Positions 1-6,723 of a stretch of DNA of 8,117 nt are shown piece by piece. The notes beneath the pieces were generated by a model. It did not search any database, had not been told where the DNA came from, and worked only from the letters and a program-made list of their open reading frames with translations. A program made the position numbers and the translations under genes. The DNA comes from a bacterium (lineage in GTDB: Bacteria > Krumholzibacteriota > Krumholzibacteria > LZORAL124-64-63), in NCBI GenBank assembly GCA_003646045.1, contig QNDV01000081.1, forward strand, positions 1-8,117, read 5' to 3'. The number at the start of each line of letters is the position of its first letter. The stretch's first letter is position 1.

Positions 1-1138
1 ACGTACGCCAGCGCTGGCCGCGATCGAGGGCCGGATTGGGCAGGGCCCGGGTCAGCTTCAGGTCGCCCAGACGCACCGCCGTGCGGGCCTTGCCCTCGCA
101 GAAGACCGGACGATCAGGAGCATCGGCCGCCCAGGGATCCGCGGCTCCGGTGGCCGGCAACATGCCCGCCCGCCGCATCAATGCCGGCAACACGTCCACA
201 TGGCTGGTGGGCCGGGCCAGGGACCGGCCGGCATCGCCCGGCTGTCCCGGATCACGCACCAGGCCCACGGTGCGGATTACCTCTTCGTACAGGTGCACAC
301 CGCCGTGGGCGATGCTGCCGTGTTCGAGAAAAGCCTCGCCGTGATCCGACAGCACACAGACCACCGTGTCGTCGGTCAGGTGCAGGTTGTCCAGCTCGTC
401 CAACAGCCCGCCGATGGCCTCGTCGTTGTAGCGGATGGAAGCGTCGTACTTGTCGATGATCCAGTCGCGGGTGGCATCGTCCAGGCGCCGGCGCCCCCAG
501 TCGATATCGTCCAGCAGCTTGAACAGCGAGGATGTCTGCCCCCAGGTTCCCGCCGGCAATCGCTCCTGGTCCTGGGGAAATAGAGCCGCCACCAGCTCGG
601 GGTCCACCTCGTCCACAGGCACCCGGTCGAACCGCGAGGCGTGGCTGTCGGGCAGGCGGTAGGGCATATGGGGACCGTCATAGTGGACGAACAGGCAGAA
701 CGGCCCGTTTTCACCGTGGGCCCGCAACCAATCCACGGCGCCGGAGGTGACGGCCTCGGGCAGATACTTGGCGTAGTCGAAACTGCGCTCGTCGGTGACC
801 GCCTCGATCCCACCCCAGATATCGGCCAGCAGGTTCTTGAGGAAACGGAACGCCACCACGCCCCCGGTGCGCACACCCGCCTCCTCGAGGGCGGTATAGA
901 CGGCCGACGCCGTGGCCTTGCGCGTGAACTCGAAGACGCCGTGCTCGTGGGGATACAGGCCACTGAAAAGCGACGTGAAGGCTGGTGCCGTGAAGTTGGA
1001 GGCGGACCACATGGCATCCAGGCGCAGGCCCTGGGCAGCCAGGTTGTCCAGGCGTGGCGAGGTGTCGCGGTCGTAGCCGTAGCAGCCCAGATGGTCCGGC
1101 CTGAGGGTGTCCACCACGATGAGCAGGACATTCTTCAT
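1..1138 (-). CDS. Sulfatase-fold hydrolase (alkaline phosphatase superfamily), C-terminus cut by window edge
   Basis: The frame is open from an ATG at 1138 to the left edge, showing 379 residues and no stop; full-length relatives usually run about 400-550. The N-terminus reads MKNVLLIVVDTLRPDHLGCY, the typical opening of sulfatase-like proteins, with D10 as the expected metal ligand. The second metal site is visible as SDHGEAFLEHG (D265, H266). The nucleophile region, around residues 50-68, reads TAPAFTSLFSGLYPHEHGV. The Cys of the sulfatase CxPxR signature is replaced by T50 and the Arg by F54, so formylglycine cannot form here. Thr nucleophiles are known in related phosphodiesterases and phosphoethanolamine or glycerol-phosphate transferases. 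The true substrate is unknown; a phosphodiester or phosphate ester is more likely than a sulfate ester. No signal peptide is seen, so the protein looks cytoplasmic. The start overlaps the stop of the upstream gene as ATGA, and AGGG lies about 11 bases before it. The fold is confident; the reaction is not. Confidence 0.9.
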   Translation of the reverse strand, partial: MKNVLLIVVDTLRPDHLGCYGYDRDTSPRLDNLAAQGLRLDAMWSASNFTAPAFTSLFSGLYPHEHGVFEFTRKATASAVYTALEEAGVRTGGVVAFRFLKNLLADIWGGIEAVTDERSFDYAKYLPEAVTSGAVDWLRAHGENGPFCLFVHYDGPHMPYRLPDSHASRFDRVPVDEVDPELVAALFPQDQERLPAGTWGQTSSLFKLLDDIDWGRRRLDDATRDWIIDKYDASIRYNDEAIGGLLDELDNLHLTDDTVVCVLSDHGEAFLEHGSIAHGGVHLYEEVIRTVGLVRDPGQPGDAGRSLARPTSHVDVLPALMRRAGMLPATGAADPWAADAPDRPVFCEGKARTAVRLGDLKLTRALPNPALDRGQRWRT

Positions 1139-1929
1139 TCGACCGTGGTCCCTTTCACACGCGGGCGGATACCCAGGACGTTGGGCACCTTGCCCGTGGC
1201 GTCGATCCCCGAGGCGTAGCCGCTGGGCAGCAGGCCCACCCACAAACCAGCGGTGGCGTTGCCCTCCAGATGCTGGGCCGCCACCACGTCCAGGGGCAGG
1301 GCCAGCACCAGCTCGTTGAACTCGTGCATGGACAGGGCGCGGGTGCAGAGAATGAACAGGGCGCGGCCCCGGCGATCCTCGGCCAAAGCGGCCTCGCGCC
1401 AGCGCTTGCGCGTGGGCGACCAGCGGTTGCGGCCGTCGTGCTTGATCAGTCGCAGGTTCTGGACCACGGTGCGGTACTGTCGGCGCAGGTCCTGCAGGGG
1501 CACTTCGTCCAGGTCGATGATGGCAAAGATCGGGTCGTCAGGATCCAGCGGGTCACAGACAAAGGCTGACTGGTACCTGTTGGGCGCGCGATTCAACACC
1601 TCACCGCCCACCTGGCAGAAGCCAACGTGGGTGTGACCATCGGCCTGGAACATCCCCGCGTTGATGGCCGCGTACAGACCGTGGTCCTCGCCCCACTGGT
1701 CCAGGTGTCGGCGCGCCTTGTCGTCGCCTCCGGCCACCAGCACATCCAGACGCCAGAGCTCGGGGTCAATCTTCAGCACATGCACGTCGCCATCGGCATG
1801 GAGGGTGCGAGTGGCCGAATCGTAGCGTTCCAGCTCGAGACCCTCTGCCAGTTGATACTGGGCTGCTGCGGGCATGGTCGCCAACAACAGGGCGACCACC
1901 ACCAACGTCCTGCCGAATCTTCCTGTCAC
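1135..1929 (-). CDS. Secreted phosphodiester glycosidase family protein (NAGPA/DUF2233 domain)
   Basis: The protein has 264 residues from a GTG start at 1929. This start overlaps the previous gene's stop as GTGA and has GGGGGTGG about 5 bases upstream. An in-frame GTG at 1938 would add three residues but has no spaced ribosome site. Residues 1-23 form a signal peptide with a basic start, a LVVVALLLA core and an AAA cleavage region. The rest resembles the domain of N-acetylglucosamine-1-phosphodiester alpha-N-acetylglucosaminidase (NAGPA), also found in bacterial exopolysaccharide-related proteins. Visible landmarks are INAGMF (89-94), HVGFCQVGGEVLNRAPN, QNLRLI, a RALFILCTR strand, and LEGNATAGLWV (221-231). 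The last matches the family's glycine-rich LDGGGSxxLWV loop, with Asp changed to Glu and two of the three Gly changed. The family cleaves sugar-phosphate diesters in known cases. The bacterial substrate is unknown, and the altered loop leaves activity uncertain. It overlaps the sulfatase-like gene by 4 bases. Confidence 0.82.
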   Translation of the reverse strand: MTGRFGRTLVVVALLLATMPAAAQYQLAEGLELERYDSATRTLHADGDVHVLKIDPELWRLDVLVAGGDDKARRHLDQWGEDHGLYAAINAGMFQADGHTHVGFCQVGGEVLNRAPNRYQSAFVCDPLDPDDPIFAIIDLDEVPLQDLRRQYRTVVQNLRLIKHDGRNRWSPTRKRWREAALAEDRRGRALFILCTRALSMHEFNELVLALPLDVVAAQHLEGNATAGLWVGLLPSGYASGIDATGKVPNVLGIRPRVKGTTVE

Positions 1930-2777
1930 GGATGCCACCCCCAGCCCGGATACCAGCGGTTGACGATCATGTAGAATAGAATCGTATCGATCATCAGGTG
2001 CAGGATCACGATATAGAACAACGACCCGGTGCGCTTGTAGGTCAGTCCCTGCACCAGGGCGAAGCCATAGATCACCAGGGGGCCCCAGCCCACGAAGGCC
2101 ATCTCGTGCAGGAAGCTGGTGAAAAACACGGCCTGGGCCAGGTTCGACTCGCCGAAGCGGAAGTGCCGATGGGTGAGCACGAAGACGAAATTGACGAAGG
2201 CCAGCTCATCCCACACACCGACGAAATTGCAGCCCCAGAACAGCCGCCACATGGCCTCTGTTCGGCCCTCGTCACCCGCCGGCAGGGGCCAGCTGTGGTG
2301 CAGCGTCGGCGTCAGCACGTTGAAGTACAACCACATGAAGCCGTAGGCCAGCACGAAGCCCAAGGGTAGCCACAGCCACATGCGCAGGGTCCAGCGCCCG
2401 GAGAACCAGCTGTAATCCAGGGGCTCGCGCAGCCAGTACTTCGCCACCAGTGCCGGCACCAGCAGCACGCCGAGGCCCAGGCTCAGCGCCAGTTCCAGCA
2501 CGTGGGCGTCGCCCGTATCGCCGTCGATGCGGGTCACGAAAAGCAGAACGATGAGCCACGCGAACAGCACCACGCTGCGAAACCAGTTCACCGGCCCGGC
2601 GCGCCAGGCCAGTACCAGCGACGCCACCAGCACCGGCCAACCAAGGACGTGCCAGCCCGGCAGTCCCGCCGGAGCACCGTGGCTCTTCAGCCCGATCACC
2701 AGCACCATGGCCAGGGCGGCCAGCCACAGGCTCGCCCGCTTCAGCGGCGTCACGGTCAGGGTAGCGACCTCACTCAA
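1926..2777 (-). CDS. CPBP/Abi-type polytopic membrane protein with degenerate protease motifs
   Basis: This 283-residue protein is mostly hydrophobic, with about eight probable membrane helices (near 14-30, 46-58, 66-82, 93-112, 133-153, 178-200, 232-246 and 253-274). The C-terminal half resembles the CPBP (CAAX protease and bacteriocin-processing) family: WDELAFVNFVF at 189-199, SFLHEMAF at 221-228, and HLMID at 260-264. In active members the first motif is EExxxR and the second FxxxH. Here the first Glu is D190, the Arg position is V194, and the Phe four residues before H224 is T220. E191, H224, H260 and D264 remain. It may therefore be a divergent protease or a non-catalytic member. The start is TTG at 2777, supported by GGAGGG 8 bases upstream; it overlaps the peptidase gene by 8 bases. 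A GTG eight codons later is a weaker alternative. The family assignment is moderately sure, the function unknown. Confidence 0.78.
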   Translation of the reverse strand: MSEVATLTVTPLKRASLWLAALAMVLVIGLKSHGAPAGLPGWHVLGWPVLVASLVLAWRAGPVNWFRSVVLFAWLIVLLFVTRIDGDTGDAHVLELALSLGLGVLLVPALVAKYWLREPLDYSWFSGRWTLRMWLWLPLGFVLAYGFMWLYFNVLTPTLHHSWPLPAGDEGRTEAMWRLFWGCNFVGVWDELAFVNFVFVLTHRHFRFGESNLAQAVFFTSFLHEMAFVGWGPLVIYGFALVQGLTYKRTGSLFYIVILHLMIDTILFYMIVNRWYPGWGWHP

Positions 2778-4743
2778 GGCTGTCGCCCTCCAGCACGTAC
2801 TGTTCGAACCAGGCCAGCAACTGGTTCAGGTACCAGACCTGGTTGGCCGGACCGCGAATGCCGTGGCCCTCGTTCTCGAAGCGGATGAAGCGGCTGGGCA
2901 CGCCCAGGGCCTGCAGGGCCGAGAACCAGATCTCCCCGCCGGCGACCAGGCAGCGGTAGTCGCGCATGCCGTGGCTGATGAGGGTGGGTGTCGTGACCTG
3001 TGAAACCGCCTCGAAGGGGCTGTTGGCGGCGTAGATCTCCCTGGCACCAGCTTCCCAGGGGCGACCCATCCACTCCCACTCGGGGAACCACTTCTCGTCC
3101 GTGGTGCCCCAGAAGGCCACGGGTTCGGGGAACATGCGGTCCACCGCCGCGGCGCGGAACCGGTTCGTCTGGGTGGTCAGACCCGCCGCCAGGTGACCAC
3201 CGTAACTGCCACCCATCACCGCCAGGCGATCCGCATCGGCCCAACCCTGTTTGATAGCCAGGTCCACCGCCGCCATGACCTCGTGGGCGGGACGGCCCAT
3301 CCAGTCGCCGCGCACCGCCTCCTGGAATGGAAAACCGTAACCCGTGCTACCGACGGGATTGCAGATCACCACGCCGTAGCCGAAGCGGGGCAGCACGTGG
3401 AACTCGGGCAGGAAGTAGCCGCCGTACATCCACTCGGGTCCGCCGTGGATGCTCAGCACCAGGGGCACCCGGTCACCGGGGTGCAGGTCGGGCGGTTTGA
3501 AGAACCAGCCCTCGACAGTGGAACCGTCCACTTCCACGGTGAAGGGCTCGGGTTCGATCAGCCCCACCCGGCGAAGCCAGTCGCGGTTGGGGTCGACAAC
3601 GGTCATGGGCACCTGGTCCCGACCCGCCAGTTCCAGGGTGAAGATGGCCGAGGGCAGGGACTGCCCGGCGCCGGCCATCACCGCCTTGCCGCCGGCCAGG
3701 TGCAGGCTCCAGAAATCGTGACCACCGTCGGTCAGGTGCACCGGTCCCGCATCGTCCAGGCGCACCAGGTCGATGGTGCCACGGCGGGTGCCCAGGATGT
3801 AGATGGCCTCGCCGTCGGTCTCCCAGCGCCAGAAAAAGTTGTCGTAGCCATAGTGACTGAGGAGTGCGGCGTCGCCCCGGTCCGGGTCCATGACGCTGAT
3901 GGTGCGTGGTCCGCTCTCCCACAACGGATCCGTGGCGCGCAGCCAGGCCAGGGAGCCGTCGTCCAGCCAGCGCGGGTCCTGATCCGGGCCCGGGTTGGTG
4001 GTCAGCTGCACCGGCTCGCCGCCACTGCGGTCGACCAGCCAGAGATCGGTGTTCAGGTTCCAGCCCAGGTCCGGGCGGGCCTTGGCGGCAAAGGCTATTC
4101 GTTTGCCGTCGGGAGACCAGGCCAGGTCCCGCACATCCAGGGGTTCGGCCACCAGTTGCCGCGGCCGGCCGTCGTCCAGATCCATGATGAAAAGCTGGGC
4201 CAACTCGCCTTCGCGGTAACCGGCGTTGAGATGGCGATAACCCAGGTCGTCGGCCACCACCCGCTCGCCCGGTTTCCCGTCGTAGGAACCCACCTGTGCG
4301 CCGGCGATCCAGGCCACCGTCTCTCCGTCGGGAGACCACTGCAGCACGTCTGCCCCGGGGGCACTGCCCAGGCGCCGCCGCTCGGCCCCGTCGCCCGCCA
4401 TCAGCCATATCTCGCCGCCCTCGTCGGTGCGGCGTCGGTAGGCCACCTTGCGGCCGTCGGGCCCCCACACCGGACCGCCGGCCCGATCCTCGGGAGTGAA
4501 AATCAGCAGATCCTCGCCGCTGGCCAGGTCGCGCCGGTAGATGGTGGTGGACCGGCTGGCGGCCTCGTCGTCCCAGGCCGTGAGGCTGTAGAACATGAAG
4601 CGACCGTCGGGGGACACATCGCCCACCGCCACCTGGCGCATGGAAAAAATGTCCTCGGGCACCATGGCCACCGCCGTGGCCGTCAGGACAAGGCCAACCA
4701 GCACGATCATCACGATGGTCTTCAGCGGACGCATCGGGTTCAT
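2770..4743 (-). CDS. Secreted S9-family (prolyl oligopeptidase-type) serine peptidase
   Basis: The protein has 657 residues. An uncleaved-looking Arg/Lys start followed by a hydrophobic stretch (10-26, ending AVA) indicates export. Residues about 30-395 form a beta-propeller with TolB/WD40-like repeats: SPDG at 44-47, GPDG at 94-97, SPDG at 137-140 and 210-213. Residues about 405-655 are an alpha/beta-hydrolase. The HGGP motif (433-436) helps form the oxyanion site, the nucleophile is S513 in GGSYGG, the acid is D595 in HGMRDYR, and the base is H627 in EGHGIRGP, so the triad is complete. The segment GTTDEKWFPEWEWMGRPWE and the order of motifs best fit the S9C acylaminoacyl-peptidase/dipeptidyl-peptidase group, enzymes that clip short peptides from a propeller-gated cavity. 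Start choice: ATG at 4743 overlaps the previous stop as ATGA and has GGAG 8 bases upstream. The frame stays open to 4986, but that extension is low-complexity antisense-like sequence within the neighbour gene. The likely location is the periplasm or membrane. Confidence 0.95.
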   Translation of the reverse strand: MNPMRPLKTIVMIVLVGLVLTATAVAMVPEDIFSMRQVAVGDVSPDGRFMFYSLTAWDDEAASRSTTIYRRDLASGEDLLIFTPEDRAGGPVWGPDGRKVAYRRRTDEGGEIWLMAGDGAERRRLGSAPGADVLQWSPDGETVAWIAGAQVGSYDGKPGERVVADDLGYRHLNAGYREGELAQLFIMDLDDGRPRQLVAEPLDVRDLAWSPDGKRIAFAAKARPDLGWNLNTDLWLVDRSGGEPVQLTTNPGPDQDPRWLDDGSLAWLRATDPLWESGPRTISVMDPDRGDAALLSHYGYDNFFWRWETDGEAIYILGTRRGTIDLVRLDDAGPVHLTDGGHDFWSLHLAGGKAVMAGAGQSLPSAIFTLELAGRDQVPMTVVDPNRDWLRRVGLIEPEPFTVEVDGSTVEGWFFKPPDLHPGDRVPLVLSIHGGPEWMYGGYFLPEFHVLPRFGYGVVICNPVGSTGYGFPFQEAVRGDWMGRPAHEVMAAVDLAIKQGWADADRLAVMGGSYGGHLAAGLTTQTNRFRAAAVDRMFPEPVAFWGTTDEKWFPEWEWMGRPWEAGAREIYAANSPFEAVSQVTTPTLISHGMRDYRCLVAGGEIWFSALQALGVPSRFIRFENEGHGIRGPANQVWYLNQLLAWFEQYVLEGDSLE

Positions 4744-5057
4744 GCTACCGGCTCCAGTTTGAAAATGAACAGGACCGCCAGGAAGTAGCAGAACAGTACC
4801 AGGCCCACCTTGGCCGTCCAGAACACTACCGCCGAGGGCGTACCCAGCAGCAACACCACCGACGACTGGCTGCCGAAGAAGATCCCCGAGGCCGCGATGA
4901 GCAGCATTCGCGCGTTGGGCACCTTCAGGTCGGCGCCGCAGGCGGGACAGACGGCACCCCACATGGCCGTGCCGGCCCGGGACCAACCGAACACCTGGCG
5001 CAGGGCGACGGGCCAGCCCAGAACGTGGTCACAGCGCGGACAGGCAGGGCGATTCAT
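4740..5057 (-). CDS. Small zinc-ribbon protein with two membrane helices, first gene of leftward operon
   Basis: This 105-residue protein begins MNRPACPRC. C6, C9, C37 and C40 form two CxxC knuckles 27 residues apart, a plausible zinc ribbon. Two hydrophobic helices follow at about 51-71 and 76-99, leaving a short charged tail (KLEPVA). It is therefore predicted to be an inner-membrane protein with a small metal-binding head, probably cytoplasmic. I do not recognise a named family. The ATG at 5057 has GGAG about 10 bases upstream. An in-frame start at 5159 would add 34 residues (MNNLRG...), but these have no helix, motif or good ribosome site, and they span the inverted repeat in the intergenic region. 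The gene overlaps the S9 peptidase start by 4 bases, so the two are probably translated together. A role in anchoring or assembling the envelope proteins encoded downstream is possible but unproven. Confidence 0.75.
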   Translation of the reverse strand: MNRPACPRCDHVLGWPVALRQVFGWSRAGTAMWGAVCPACGADLKVPNARMLLIAASGIFFGSQSSVVLLLGTPSAVVFWTAKVGLVLFCYFLAVLFIFKLEPVA

Positions 5058-5096
5058 GCGGACGTATCTCCGGGGTGGCGTCGGCGGGACAGTTCC

Positions 5097-5132
5097 GCGC
5101 CGGACGGGGTAGGAGATTAGCATGTCCGGCGC
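5097..5132. repeat. Perfect 9-bp inverted repeat, candidate operator or 5'-UTR hairpin
   Basis: The left arm GCGCCGGAC (5097-5105) and right arm GTCCGGCGC (5124-5132) are exact reverse complements separated by 18 bases. The centre-to-centre distance of 27 bases is close to two and a half helical turns. The spacer contains TGCTAAT on the minus strand, a possible -10 element for the leftward operon. It could be a repressor site bracketing that promoter or, if transcription starts upstream, a hairpin 40 bases before the zinc-ribbon gene. The repeat itself is certain; its role is inference. Confidence 0.6.
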
Positions 5133-5154
5133 CAACCTCACACCTCGCAGGTTG

Positions 5155-5184
5155 TTCACGGGACGGACGATTCCATGGTACGAT
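5155..5184 (+). promoter_or_regulatory. Weak sigma-70-like promoter candidate for the lipoprotein/kinase genes
   Basis: TTCACG at 5155-5160 matches the TTGACA consensus at four of six positions, and TACGAT at 5179-5184 matches TATAAT at four of six, with an 18-base spacer. Transcription would begin about 30 bases before the TTG start at 5224. In GC-rich DNA such matches occur by chance, so this is a candidate only. Confidence 0.3.
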
Positions 5185-5212
5185 GCCCGCCATTGACTGG
5201 CCGTTCATTCCG

Positions 5213-5218
5213 GGAGAG
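5213..5218 (+). promoter_or_regulatory. Ribosome binding site deciding the TTG start at 5224
   Basis: GGAGAG ends 5 bases before TTG at 5224. No in-frame ATG or GTG with a comparable site lies nearby, and this start places a lipoprotein signal peptide at the N-terminus, so the TTG start is well supported. Confidence 0.7.
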
Positions 5219-5223
5219 TTCAA

Positions 5224-6723
5224 TTGACCCTGGTTTCCCACCTGCGATCCCGCTACATCCTGCCCTACACGGCTATCCTGCTGCTGGCCGGTTGCGGTGG
5301 CGGTGGCCCCGGCACATCCGACGATATGGGCCAGGCGCCGCCTGACCTGGTGTGGCCCGACGAATACGGCAAGCCCTCGGACCAGCGTCCGGAATGCGAT
5401 GGCGACGAAAAAGTCACGGTCCGCGGCGGCTCTTTCGTCGTGGCGGTAACCGACAGTGTCAGGCCCGCGCGCGCGCCCCTGCCCGGCAATGACGGCGAGC
5501 GACTGGTGTTCGCCCAACTCTATGAAGGCCTGGTCGAAGTCGCCTGCGACGGCAGCCTGGCGCCGGGACTGGCCATCGCTTGGGAAAGCGACGACGCTGC
5601 CGCCGTCTGGACCTTCACTCTCCGCGAGGGCGCCCGCCTCTGGGATGGCACGCCGATCACCGCCCAGATGGTTGACGAGGCCTGGCGACGTAACCGCACC
5701 CTGCCCGGGACGCCGACCCGACTGGACCTGCTGCCCCTGCAAATCCGCGTGCTGGACGAGCACCACCTGGAAGTCCGCCCCGCCCGTCCCAACACCGCCC
5801 TGCCCCATCTGCTGGCCCACCCCGCCTGGGCGGTGGCCGTTGACCGACCGGGTTGGACCTGGCCCGTGGGCAGCGGGCCGGCCCGGCTGCGCGCGTCCAC
5901 CCCGCCCCCGCTGCCGGAGATCGTCTGCCGTCCCCATCCGTCCCACCGGCGGTCGCCCCGTTGGAAGCAGCTCGTGTTTACTGTCCAGCCCGGTGGCGAT
6001 GCCCGTGATCTGGTGGCGTCGGGTGCGGATCTGCTCCTGGTGCGCGATCGGGTGAGCGTGGATTTCTACCGCGAATTGAACGGATACGAAGTGGCGCCCC
6101 TGCCCTGGAACCGGCTGCACCTGCTGGTGATAAGCAACGAGGTTGATCAGGAAACCGATCGTCGTCTGCGGGATGCCGCCGCGGCCCTGGACCCGGCCCG
6201 GGACCTGGACCGCACCAGCGCCGTGCCGTGGACCTTCCCCACCCTGCCGGGTGGACCGGTGGCGAGGATACCGGTGGGCAAGGTGGATCCTGTCCCGCAA
6301 CAGGGACGTCTGGATTCGGAACTGGCCCGGACGCGGCTCGACGTGCAGACGGTGGTCCATGATCGTAACGACCCGGCGGCCGCGGAGCTGGCGGGGCGGC
6401 TGACGGCCCTGGCGGGCTCCGGCATACGCACCGTGGGCCTGACCGGCCACGACACGGCGACGGCTCTGCAATGGCGCCTGGCCGGCGCGGGCGTCCTGAC
6501 TATTGCGCCGGCCTTCGCCGATCCCGCACTGCAGCTGGCCGACTTGGCGGGACGATTCATTTGGCTGGGCAAATCGGCCCGGGCTGTCGAGAGGATCGTG
6601 CCGGTGGCCGTATCGCGACCGTGGCTGGTGACCCGCGGCGGCGTGACAGGCATGGAGTTCGGCGGCGACGGCACCATCCACCTGTCGGGGCTGGGCGCGG
6701 TTTCGGGACCAGCGGTACCATGA
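5224..6723 (+). CDS. Lipoprotein with family-5 ABC substrate-binding (peptide/nickel type) fold
   Basis: The protein has 499 residues from a TTG start. The lipobox LLLAGC places the lipidated Cys at 24, followed by a glycine-rich linker. Residue +2 is Gly rather than Asp, so outer-membrane sorting is possible. The family-5 solute-binding signature lies at about 96-152: FAQLYEGLVEVACDGSLAPG, then AWES, WTFTLREGARLWDGTPITA and a Val-Asp helix. A later stretch, about 245-305, looks like the lobe-crossing region (ASGADLLLVRD, then LPWNRLHLLVISN). The C-terminal half is divergent: I cannot find the usual Gly/Pro-rich binding-lobe motif, and the length is at the short end for OppA-like proteins (about 500-550). 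Known relatives bind peptides, nickel-chelates, sugars or cell-wall peptides. It overlaps the sensor kinase gene by 4 bases (ATGA), and no transporter gene is in view, so it may act as the kinase's ligand sensor. The family is confident, the ligand unknown. Confidence 0.85.
   Translation: MTLVSHLRSRYILPYTAILLLAGCGGGGPGTSDDMGQAPPDLVWPDEYGKPSDQRPECDGDEKVTVRGGSFVVAVTDSVRPARAPLPGNDGERLVFAQLYEGLVEVACDGSLAPGLAIAWESDDAAAVWTFTLREGARLWDGTPITAQMVDEAWRRNRTLPGTPTRLDLLPLQIRVLDEHHLEVRPARPNTALPHLLAHPAWAVAVDRPGWTWPVGSGPARLRASTPPPLPEIVCRPHPSHRRSPRWKQLVFTVQPGGDARDLVASGADLLLVRDRVSVDFYRELNGYEVAPLPWNRLHLLVISNEVDQETDRRLRDAAAALDPARDLDRTSAVPWTFPTLPGGPVARIPVGKVDPVPQQGRLDSELARTRLDVQTVVHDRNDPAAAELAGRLTALAGSGIRTVGLTGHDTATALQWRLAGAGVLTIAPAFADPALQLADLAGRFIWLGKSARAVERIVPVAVSRPWLVTRGGVTGMEFGGDGTIHLSGLGAVSGPAVP

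Larger units (their letters stand above)
5058..5223. promoter_or_regulatory. Divergent intergenic region between the two clusters
   Basis: This is the only sizeable non-coding gap in the window and must hold the start signals of both clusters. It contains a perfect 9-bp inverted repeat, a weak plus-strand promoter candidate, and a GGAG ribosome site facing each first gene. On the minus strand, TGCTAATCT (about 5115-5123) could be an extended -10 element inside the loop of the inverted repeat, but no convincing -35 sequence is seen at the right distance. No terminator-like hairpin followed by a T-run is present. Confidence 0.6.

Noticed and set aside
376..1131. 251-codon minus-strand frame within the sulfatase-like gene
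   Set aside because: It is a shifted frame, rich in Arg, Pro, Ser and Thr; the neighbouring frame gives the clear sulfatase-fold motifs.
3193..4788. 531-codon open frame on the plus strand opposite the S9 peptidase
   Set aside because: The opposite strand encodes a complete peptidase with intact catalytic triad; this frame is its compositional shadow.
4744..4986. N-terminal extension of the S9 peptidase to an upstream start
   Set aside because: The extra 81 residues lack a signal peptide or domain and lie within the zinc-ribbon gene; ATG 4743 has a ribosome site and gives a proper signal peptide.
5058..5159. N-terminal extension of the zinc-ribbon protein to an ATG at 5159
   Set aside because: The added residues show no motif and would cover the inverted repeat; ATG 5057 has a GGAG site and starts right before the first CxxC.
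5058..5223. Terminator or riboswitch in the intergenic gap
   Set aside because: The inverted repeat has a long 18-base loop and no following T-run, and no conserved riboswitch core is recognisable.
5029..6681. 550-codon open frame on the minus strand opposite the lipoprotein gene
   Set aside because: It is rich in Arg, Gly, Gln and His with no domain or helix pattern, and mirrors the lipoprotein gene; GC-rich codons leave the antisense frame open by chance.
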